From contig MU616976.1 in assembly GCA_025201705.1 (NCBI GenBank), positions 1 through 28,830 on the forward strand: a stretch of DNA of 28,830 bases. The letters run 5' to 3'. The DNA comes from Dissophora ornata (lineage: Eukaryota; Mortierellomycota; Mortierellomycetes; Mortierellales; Mortierellaceae). The translations under genes were made by a program, and so were the position numbers. The stretch's first letter is position 1, and each line of letters starts with the position of its first letter. Shown piece by piece: positions 21,409-28,830 of the stretch. Below the pieces are notes generated by a model. The model did not search any database, was not told the origin of the DNA, and saw only the letters and a list, made by a program, of their open reading frames with translations.

Positions 21409-23604
21409 ATGAGTTCAGAAACTTTCAGTGAAGACGATTATGCCGGTAAGCAATCCAGAAAAGGAGCCGGACACGACCTCAGAGTCAGCAATCACACAGC
21501 GCTCGCACAGCGAAGCACAAAATCGCCTCATTGGTCACGCAACCCGGACCCTATGGATACGAATGAAAGGCTAGGCCCCCCCCCCCACTTTCGACATGTG
21601 GACTCACGCACCTCCTTCCTTGTAACCTTCTCCTCGAATTAGGCTCTGACTATGATGACTATGAGGAGGATTCAGGTAAAATGGAAACCAGCAAAGTGAC
21701 ATGACATCGACTGAACCCTGCCAGGAAACTTGCTGTTTCCCCCGTCAACCGACCGTTAGCGGACATGTATCCGTTTCGGTGCCCGTGGGTTGACGCAGCA
21801 GGCGACCCGGACAAGAGTGCGCTCTTGCAATCACGCTACCATCTCGACCACGCTCACTAACATACGCACGGCGCTCATGTTTCCCGCATGGTCACGCCAT
21901 TCTTGTTTTCCGCCGTAGATATGGAGTATGAGCAAGGAGAGGATATTGGGTTCTCGGACATGATCACAGAGAAACAACGCAAGAAGGCGTACGAGGTCGA
22001 CTTTTCGGTGCTTCATCTTTCCGACATCCTTGCTGCACAGGCAAATGCCTCGAGCCATGTCGCGGGCATTTTAGGCATCACTCAGGACCAGGCTACGGCC
22101 CTGCTGAGGAACTTCAAGTGGAACAAGGAGCGCCTTGTGGAGCGCTACATGGACCATGCGCAAGAGATTCTGGATCAGGCTGGCGTAGTTTTGGATGACA
22201 CACAAACACGGGTGTTCAAGCGTCCTCCAGGCTTCGTCTGCTTGATTTGCTTCGACGACAGCACCAGCACGGACCCGGCGGTTGGTTTGCGATGTCGCCA
22301 CGTTTTTTGCCAGGCTTGTTACAGCCATTATCTGAGCCAAAAGATTACAGAGGAGGGTGAATGCCGAAAGATTCTCTGTCCCGAGACGGGATGCGATGTC
22401 GTTGTTGACGAACAGACCATTAGGAAGGTGGTACAGCCATCTGTCTTGACTAGGTACGCAAGGGACTGGGGGGATTATTTTATCTACGAGGTCACAAGAC
22501 CGGCCAACCCCTAACTTGGCGATCCGCGGCTCCTCCACCAATCTCTTTCCAATAGATATCGTCAGCTCCAGGATAGAGCCTATATCGAAGATCTGGATAA
22601 TCTTCGATGGTGCCCGGCACCGAACTGCGAGAATGCTATCGAATGCCGACTTCCGCACACATCCTTTGCAACCATCGTACCGACAGTCATGTGTGCTTGT
22701 GGGTACAGGTTTTGCTTTGGTTGCGGTCTGGGTGATCATCAGCCTGCACCCTGCGGTCTTGTCAAGATGTGGCAAAAAAAATGTGCGGACGATTCCGAGA
22801 CTGCCAACTGGATCTCGGCAAACACAAAGGAGTGCAGTAAATGCCAGTCGACTATCGAAAAGAACGGCGGGTGCAACCACATGACCTGCCGCAAGTGTAA
22901 ATACGAATTCTGCTGGGTCTGCATGGGGCCGTGGTCCGAACACGGCACGAGCTGGTACAACTGTAATCGATACGAAGAGTCCAGCAGCACGGATGCCCGC
23001 GACCAACAAGCAAAGTCTCGTGCCTCTCTTGAGAGATACCTTCATGTATGTGCCATTCTCCTTTTATCCCCTTTCGACATGTTTTATCCTTCTTTGTGGA
23101 ATATGCCGCGACAGGTGTGAATGTGCGCTGACAGGTGATGTATATATATTTGGTTTGTTCTAGTACTACAATCGCTTTGCAAACCACGAGCATTCGGCTA
23201 AGCTGGACCGGGACCTCTACATGAAGACGGAGAAGAAAATGGAGGAGATGCAGCGGACGAGTGACCTCTCTTGGATCGAAGTGCAGTTTCTGAAGAAAGC
23301 TGTAGACGTGCTGACGTCGTGTCGCATGACTCTTCGCTGGACTTATGCGTTTGCTTTCTACTTGGCGAGGAACAATATGACAGAACTCTTTGAGGATAAT
23401 CAGCGCGACCTCGAAGTGGCGGTTGAGGCCCTTAGTGAGATGTTGGAGAAGCCAATTGAGCGGGAAAAGATTGCAGAACTGAGGCAGCAGGTGCTAGACA
23501 AGACCGTGTATGTCGGCAGCCGTCGCGAGGTTGTTCTTGAGGACACAGCCAAGGGCCTTGCAGAGGGTCGCTGGGAGTTTTTCGTGGAGTTTGGAAAGAA
23601 TTAG
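21409..23604 (+). CDS. ARI1: Ariadne-type RBR E3 ubiquitin-protein ligase
   Basis: Five exons, 21409-21445, 21643-21675, 21919-22453, 22556-23045 and 23164-23604, encode 511 aa, the usual Ariadne length. The acidic N-terminus (SDYDDYEEDS) is typical. A UBA-like region (SDILAAQANASSHVAGILG) precedes RING1 (CLICFDD, CRHVFCQACYSHYL). The IBR contains RWCPAPNCENAIEC and CACGYRFCFGCG. RING2 reads ECSKCQSTIEKNGGCNHMTC, where Cys285 of GGCNHM matches the catalytic cysteine of HHARI; FCWVCMGPWSEHGTSWYNCN follows. The C-terminal Ariadne domain (YYNRFANHEHSAKL through EKPIEREKIAEL) is complete. RBR ligases pass ubiquitin through a RING2 thioester; Ariadne enzymes work with neddylated cullin-RING ligases in animals. 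The first two small exons are supported by phase and by the acidic sequence. Confidence 0.96.
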
Positions 23605-23608
23605 AAAA

Positions 23609-23614
23609 AATAAA
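23609..23614 (+). terminator. AATAAA polyadenylation signal, Ariadne gene
   Basis: The hexamer begins only 5 nt after the TAG stop. The next gene on the same strand starts at 23740. Confidence 0.5.
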
Positions 23615-23739
23615 AGTGACTGTGTTTATCGTTGACCTGAGCAATTTGAAAAAGGACACACATTCCTTCGCCCTTGGATATTCTTTGCGAGCAGCAAGAT
23701 CACAGCTGCCACGACACCGCTCCGCCAAAGGCATTTTCC

Positions 23740-25141
23740 ATGCTGAGATCTGCTGCTGCAAAAGCAGCGCGAGAACCGCGCGCCCGCATCGCTCAAGTAG
23801 GTGCAAAGACTGTGCGCGGATCACCACAAAGCGAGGTTTGGTCCCATGGCCAGTATCGCTCGACTCCACCCATCGATACGACGACTCGAACCGACAAAGA
23901 TTCAGTGAGGAAGAGGTCATTTCTTCTGGACCCGCCTTCGAAGCCACCGCCAAAGAGAATGTCCCGCTCGACAGTTTTGCCTGCTAAGGCCACAGCCTTT
24001 GAGCGCAGAATGGCAAACAACCCCTATGGTTAGCGATATTCCAGCCACAGAGTCATCTGGCCATCAGTGAATTGCGCCTTTTATAGTCGGTTTATTAACA
24101 TTAATCGCAAAATTTGATCCGTCTTTGCGATTCAAATAGCTTCCATTCTGGCTACCCCTATACGACAATGTCTTTATACCAGAAAGTCTCTACCCAATGG
24201 TAGGCAACAGAGATAACCGCAATAATCCGGTATAGGGCGCAACACCTATTCATTATTATTACATTCTCGTATAGCGTTCTTGACAAGGCTTATTCAGGCC
24301 GCTCCCGAATCTCCAGAAGTCCAAGCCTGGATTGTACCTGAAGGGATTATCCCACACAAGATATCGACATCATCCACCCCAGATCAGGATTCTAATCGCT
24401 CTGGGATGGGCAAATGGGTCTATTCAGGATCAAATATCATGGAAAGCATGGTGAAAGAAGGTACGCAGCGCCATTAAAAACTTGCGTATTGGCAATGTGT
24501 TCCTCAAACGTAAACATGGATTCAAACACCAAACTTGCTCGTTTTGACCAGGAAAGTACAAGATGATGAATTCATCTGCATACGCGAGGCCAGACATGGC
24601 TCAGCTTGTTTACGCTCAATGGACTATCCGCCTTGCCCACGACATTCTCGAACTTCTCAAGACCGCCCGCGTGCCTCCACCTCTTGTTACCTTGACGAAA
24701 GAGCCTTCAAAATATGCAGACGATTCCAGACAGTTGTTCCAAAGCCCTCAAAGCAAAGGTCTACAGTGCGTACTGTACTTCAAACATACCTCCGACACTA
24801 ACCCTCGCCCAAATGATGACAGATCCTTGGAACAATGTCCCACCTTCGACATATCGCAACCCAGCCTTCCGACCTTGATGAGCAGGTCACTTGTCCTGCA
24901 GGAGGTCACAATCCATGGCAAGAAAGGAGGTCCCTCTGCAGTGCCACTGTACGATATGGAGCAGCTCTTTCACAATCACCCCAACGGCTACAAGGCTATT
25001 CTGCATGCTTGCCACAAACAGCTTCCGACAGCAAAAGACCAAGCAAGCGATAATCTTGGATGGGTTGGTCTTGTAGAGTCGCAAAGCTCTGTTCCTGTAG
25101 CCGTTGGGCTATGGAAACTTGCATCGATGCTGCCAAAATAA
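23740..25141 (+). CDS. Uncharacterised protein with mitochondrial-type presequence
   Basis: Four exons, 23740-24028, 24140-24199, 24275-24460 and 24552-25141, join in phase 1 each time to give 374 aa. The first ATG of the frame begins MLRSAAAKAAREPRARIAQV, an Arg/Ala-rich, acid-poor amphipathic start typical of mitochondrial import. A conserved-looking core spans exons 1-3: FERRMANNPYA, SILATPIRQCLYTRKSLPNA and FLTRLIQ, then VQAWIVPEG. The NPYA...L.TP.R.C..TR..LP pattern looks like one I associate with uncharacterised fungal mitochondrial proteins, but I cannot name the family. The last exon carries AQLVYAQWTIRLAHDILELL and a C-terminal domain ending KLASMLPK. Mitochondrial location is inference. 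Only 135 bp separate it from the Ariadne stop. It is convergent with the BCL7-like gene. Confidence 0.78.
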
Positions 25142-25211
25142 CAACAAGCATCATAAATGTGCGTCTTCCAATATCGTACGCGTTTCTGGCGACCTGGTTC
25201 CAACATCGAAA

Positions 25212-25217
25212 TTTATT
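25212..25217 (-). terminator. AATAAA polyadenylation signal, BCL7-like gene
   Basis: TTTATT on the plus strand gives a minus-strand AATAAA 33 nt after the TAG at 25252-25250. It lies in the 108-bp gap to the convergent stop at 25141. Confidence 0.55.
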
Positions 25218-25249
25218 GAAATGAATGTGGTCATAGCGATTACTCCTGT

Positions 25250-26491
25250 CTATAGTGAGGGTGGCAGAGGCGTATCGACTTCCATGCTGCTGCTGTCCTC
25301 TGACTTTGCGCCCGATGATAATGCGCCCACTGCAATGCTTCCTACTGCAACATTCTTGTTTTCCACGTCCATGCCCTGTGTCGCCTCGTCTCTCTCAGTT
25401 ACTGGATGTGGATGCTCCTTCTCCTTGACGACAACCTCTTCCATTTCATCCTCCATCTCTGCCTGACCTTCATCCAGTCCTTTGACAACCATCTCCACCT
25501 GGACCTCATGCTTCAAATCGTCGACTTCAACAGGGGCTGGAGACATGCTTTCAAAATCCTGCGGTGTGTTGGCTTGTGTTTCTACAGGCGTTTCAAGCGA
25601 TGGCGTGAAAACAAGCGGACGATTCGAGTCCGTGTCTTCCTCGTCATCGTCGCCGTCGCGACCCCCTCGAAGAGCCTTTTTATCATCCCTTGTTGACTTT
25701 TGAGAGGCGCTTTCTGTGTGGGCTGATAAGCTTGGCCGCCTATCTGACTGAGAAAAGGACTGTGATAATGGATGTGTGCCACTCTTTGGCAGGATATCGA
25801 CATCATCATCTTCGTCTTCTTCCCCAGTCTGCGCGGGTGTTGAGACTGTTGTATCGTCCGCATCCTGGAGCGTTGGTAAAGTGGGTGCGGGCGTGCCGAC
25901 CTCCTAGGAAATTGCATTCACCAAGGTAAATATCAGAATGACGGCGCGCATGTAAGGTGTCGGTCTGTCGCGATCTCCAACGTCAAGTTTATCAATGTCC
26001 ATGTCACTCTACCTCCTCGGCCAGACGTGGCGCTGGTACTTGCTCAATCTCGTCGTCTTCGTCTTCGTCATCAAAATCGACCTGTCGATCGGCTATTGCA
26101 GTGCAGGAACAACAAGGTTAGCTGTCAAGATTTCATAATATAAAAGTAACTCTGACGATTTGAATGAAGAAAGAAAGGCTTTGTTTGGCACGCACATTTC
26201 ACCCACTTGAAGACCTGCAGCTGCTTGCCATTCTTGGATTCAGTCCACTTCTTGTCCCTGTTGGAATACATAATCCAAAACTGTTAGGCGCCTTTGTCGT
26301 AGGTTGACGTGCAAGTTGCAATGGTCACACATGGGGTGTAAGTTGGAAATCGATCCTTGATGCCAGTCTTCGATGATGCTATTGCATTACCAGCATTGTA
26401 CGGGCTGAAGCACTGCCCTTTTAAGACGGTCGTGCTCTCCTCCTGCGGCGTGTCTGACACCTCTTCCTTCGCGGGGCCTGGTTGAAGTCAT
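25250..26491 (-). CDS. BCL7-like SWI/SNF-associated protein
   Basis: Four exons on the minus strand, 26491-26391, 26257-26196, 26092-26013 and 25903-25250, join in phase (2, 1, 0) to give 298 aa. Exons 1-2 spell LKRAVLQPVQCWDKKW followed by TESKNGKQLQVFKWVK. This fits the BCL7 N-terminal signature (tryptophan pair W.KKW, then a short link and a [IV][YF]KWV strand). The rest is a long disordered acidic tail with Asp/Glu runs (VDFDDEDEDDEIEQ), Ser/Thr-Pro stretches and a Glu-rich C-terminus, as in BCL7 proteins. In animals BCL7A/B/C are SWI/SNF (BAF) subunits that contact the nucleosome acidic patch. The diagnostic domain is in two exons of 101 and 62 nt that are easily missed. The N-terminal half of the signature is divergent, so the family call is good but not certain. 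Confidence 0.68.
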
Positions 26492-26760
26492 TTGGTGCTG
26501 GCGTGTGAGAGAGTGCATCTGCTTTCGTTCATGAAGTTAATGTCGCGGGTGGTCGCTGCACGTGACTTGATGACACGGAGAAAAACCGTTGATCGCACAT
26601 GTAGGAAATATTCTCCGTGAGTCAAAAGAAATCAGCGCCACCATCTTTTAGGATAGAAAATAGGCTTTATTTCATTGGGCAACGTCCGTTTTGTTGTTGC
26701 TCTTGTTCCTCCTTTCCACTTCTCCACTATCCCCCCCTGCCGGAAAACACATTCCTAGCC
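26492..26760. promoter_or_regulatory. Divergent promoter, BCL7-like gene and HIS3
   Basis: 269 bp separate the ATGs. It holds a CACGTGAC E-box/CDEI-type element (26559-26566) and a perfect TGAGTCA (26618-26624). The HIS3 side has a CT-rich leader just before the start codon. Confidence 0.6.
26618..26624 (+). promoter_or_regulatory. TGAGTCA Gcn4/Cpc1-type site upstream of HIS3
   Basis: This perfect heptamer is 136 bp before the HIS3 ATG. It is the canonical bZIP site through which Gcn4/CpcA activates amino-acid biosynthesis genes during starvation in ascomycetes. Use in this organism is inference. Confidence 0.6.
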
Positions 26761-27700
26761 ATGGCCACTGCAACAAGAACAGCCACCGTCGCTCGCAAGA
26801 CCAACGAGACCGACATTCACATCACCTTGGCAATGGACAGTGCAGGAGCCCAGTCAATCAACATTGATTCCGGCATCGGTTTCCTCGACCATGTACGTCT
26901 GCACCTCTCTCTGTTCCCCATTCCCGCCTTCGGAAAATGCTATTTGACCTTGCATTCCATTTGTACCACTATCGCCCTCATGCCCTGCCTAACGCATCGC
27001 CCCCCTTCATAGATGTACCATGCCCTCGCCAAGCACTCTGGCTGGTCACTCTCCCTCCATTGCAAAGGAGATATCCATATCGATGATCACCACACAGCCG
27101 AGGATACTGCCATTGCTCTCGGCATGGCCTTCAAACAGGCCCTTGGAGAGCCTCGAGGAATCAGGCGATTCGGATCTGCATACTGCCCCCTGGATGAGGT
27201 ATGAATAACCCCTTATCCCCCATCCAATTGCGAGACACGGATGCCTTTCACTCCGTTGCAGGCACAAAGGCTATGTTTCAGCAGTCGGGGTTGTCTCTTA
27301 CGTCGTGTGAATTTATCTTCATACATAGGCATTGTCAAGAGCGGTCGTCGATATCTCCGGTCGGCCCTATGCCGACATCAACTTGGACCTGAAGAGGGAA
27401 AAGCTCGGAGAACTCTCTTGTGAAATGATTCCCCATGTTCTCCAGTCGTTTGCCCAAGCTGGAGGAATCACCCTTCATGTCGATGTGCTCAAGGGCGTCA
27501 ATGATCACCACAAGTAAGTAGCTTATGGGTAGGGCGGACGAGCAGTAGAAAGTATCTCTAAGATGAGTTGATGTTGATCTTTGTACTCCATGTGCTATCT
27601 TAGGGCGGAGAGTGCTTTCAAGGCTTTGGCAGTTGCACTGAAATTTGCTGTGGAGAGGACTGGCACCAATGATGTCCCCAGCACCAAAGGAGTGCTGTAG
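26761..27700 (+). CDS. HIS3: Imidazoleglycerol-phosphate dehydratase
   Basis: Four exons, 26761-26892, 27013-27198, 27329-27513 and 27604-27700, encode 199 aa. The enzyme dehydrates imidazole glycerol phosphate to imidazole acetol phosphate, a step of histidine synthesis. Family motifs are complete: [23 protein letters not shown], the metal-binding [32 protein letters not shown], and [19 protein letters not shown] with the second metal-binding His pair. The end is FAVERTG...VPSTKGVL, as in other IGPDs. The length is near the bacterial and short fungal forms and lacks the insertion of the ~220-aa yeast enzyme. Exon 1 starts at the ATG at 26761, preceded by a C/T-rich leader. Phases match at every junction. 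Confidence 0.97.
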
Positions 27701-28161
27701 GTACCGCCTGGCCACGCGCCGTTCGTTTGCGGGACAAACAAGCGAGTACTCCGACGACTGTTTAAAGAGTTAGATGGAGTTTCGTCTACCAAGTGTGACA
27801 AAAATAAACGCCTTGCCAAAAATAGCTAGGCAAAAACGCGTTTAATTTTTCAGCCCAATGCAATAATCAAAAGCTAGATAAACACGCACTAGGGCCTCTT
27901 TTAATTTTTTTTTCCTTCAGGCTGTTTTCTAAGAATCAGATCATCAGCTGTTGAGCAATCTTGTAAAAATAAAATGGTTTGCCACTCGAATAGTCATGTC
28001 TACCATGATGTTCCGCCTTGCCTTCATCTCTGCTCTTTCTCCTTTACGCTGATTGTGTTTTGCTGCACTTGTACAACATCTTCCAGGCTTCGGGGCTAGG
28101 ACATCCTTATTGAACCAACTTTGCTAGTGTCCGCATCTGCTCACGCAGCCACGCTGCGATC
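27701..28161. other. HIS3 3' flank, no gene seen
   Basis: After the HIS3 polyadenylation signal the sequence becomes A/T-rich with T runs (around 27903-27913). I see no open frame of note, tRNA or repeat here. Confidence 0.45.
27803..27808 (+). terminator. AATAAA polyadenylation signal, HIS3
   Basis: A perfect AATAAA lies 103 nt after the HIS3 stop. Confidence 0.55.
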
Positions 28162-28724
28162 ATGCCCTCTCTGGCCAGCCGCCCCTTCCACTCTACTTCC
28201 TTCCCTTCACCTCACAAGCTCGGAGACACGACCCTAGTCCATCCGCAAAGCTTCACAGATATCATCGAGGACATGTGCAGTGGATGCAGGGCAAAATTCA
28301 TGTGGATGTGTGCCATTTGGAGATCTAGCCCGTTTCCTCTTTTTTTTTCTAGCTCACTGCTGATCATTAAAGGAACAGACTTATCCTGCGGTCGGTACCA
28401 GATCACCCAGACCGTCCCCTCACTCTTTGGCCAAAGCCCCTCTGAGAAGAAACTGTGTCGATTCTTTGAGTCATGTGTGTACACGAAAAGCTCAATCCGG
28501 CTATCAAGCGGATGGTCTTCGAAGCCATGTGCAGCATGAAAGACGACTGCAACGCGCATTATTTTAAGACATCGCGCGAAAAAAAGTTCTGGACAACCTC
28601 ACCGGCGATCGCTGACAAGAGTCTGCATTTTGGAACACGAAACACGTTTGATGGACGCACAGACCAGGAGCAAGGAATGCTTGTGAACGAGAGTCGCATT
28701 AACGCAACATGCTCGATTGCGTAG
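28162..28724 (+). pseudogene. Possible decayed or partial gene, family not recognised
   Basis: A plus-strand frame from the ATG at 28162 encodes 125 aa. It starts plausibly (LGDTTLVHPQSFTDIIEDM, then CSGCRAKFMWMCAIW). Near 28466 coding-like sequence seems to move to another frame (NPAIKRMVFEAMCSMKDDC, then HYFKTSREKKFW), ending with TAG at 28722-28724. A TTTTTTCTAG at about 28343-28352 could be a 3' splice site, so part of the break may be an unrecognised intron. The translations are Cys-rich and match no family I know. It could be a degraded gene or transposon scrap, a real gene with introns I failed to place, or chance. Confidence 0.25.
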
Positions 28725-28830
28725 TTTTCGTGAATGCGCGTGTACTTTTCTAGCGTTCCCTTGTCAGCGTATCACATTCTCAAAGGCAACGAAAATACCC
28801 TAAGTCCTCGATTATCCTTTTTTTTTTTTT
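28725..28830. other. Window end, no feature seen
   Basis: About 100 bp of mixed sequence ending in a run of T. Nothing further can be supported. Confidence 0.4.

Noticed and set aside
22454..22514. Ariadne frame running past exon 3 to a stop
   Set aside because: This is intron read-through. Splicing from 22453 to 22556 restores the IBR domain.
21831..23045. Long minus-strand frames opposite the Ariadne gene (up to 324 aa)
   Set aside because: They are antisense shadows of a well-supported RBR ligase and show no family features.

Overview
The window looks like nuclear DNA from a filamentous, early-diverging fungus. I infer Mucoromycota or Mortierellomycota, with a Mortierella-like lineage as the best guess. 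The reasons are: genes packed on both strands, many short GT-AG introns (mostly about 50-250 nt), tight intergenic gaps with T/A runs, AATAAA signals very close to stop codons, and a mix of fungal genes (HIS3, STE14-type methyltransferase, Arb1) with chromatin factors best known from animals (ZZZ3-like, BCL7-like). The species call is inference. All gene models were spliced by hand from reading frames, splice-site consensus and protein-family knowledge. Most give an uninterrupted reading frame with matching intron phases.

Layout. 208-2489 (-): ZZZ3-like SANT + ZZ finger protein. 2632-5786 (-): large unrecognised coiled-coil nuclear-type protein. 6169-9865 (+): gamma-adaptin of the AP-1 clathrin adaptor. 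10125-11237 (+): kappa-class glutathione S-transferase. 11976-13196 (+): isoprenylcysteine carboxyl methyltransferase. 13317-15035 (-): cyclin H of TFIIH. 15224-17500 (+): intronless mitochondrial-type PPR protein. 17601-19452 (-): Arb1-type Argonaute siRNA chaperone subunit. 19737-20733 (-): p24-beta/Emp24 cargo receptor. 21409-23604 (+): Ariadne-type RBR ubiquitin ligase. 23740-25141 (+): uncharacterised, probably mitochondrial protein. 25250-26491 (-): BCL7-like SWI/SNF subunit. 26761-27700 (+): HIS3. The rest, to 28830, has only a weak, possibly decayed coding trace.

How the genes relate. They do not form one pathway. Three are chromatin or small-RNA factors (ZZZ3-like, Arb1, BCL7-like), one is a general transcription/CDK-activating subunit (cyclin H), and the 1000-residue unknown looks nuclear. 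AP-1 gamma and p24 are vesicle-traffic genes; ICMT processes prenylated proteins. Four divergent pairs share short upstream regions: unknown/AP-1 gamma, cyclin H/PPR, p24/Ariadne and BCL7/HIS3. The HIS3 side carries a perfect TGAGTCA Gcn4-type site. Three convergent pairs (ICMT/cyclin H, PPR/Arb1, unknown mitochondrial/BCL7) end about 100-120 bp apart.

I found no CRISPR array, rRNA, clear tRNA, intact transposon or gene cluster that would make a new system. The points most worth a second look are the ZZZ3-like and BCL7-like genes, whose diagnostic exons are easily missed, a 6-nt microexon in the GST gene, a tandem 3' splice site in the Arb1 gene, and two conserved-looking proteins I cannot name.
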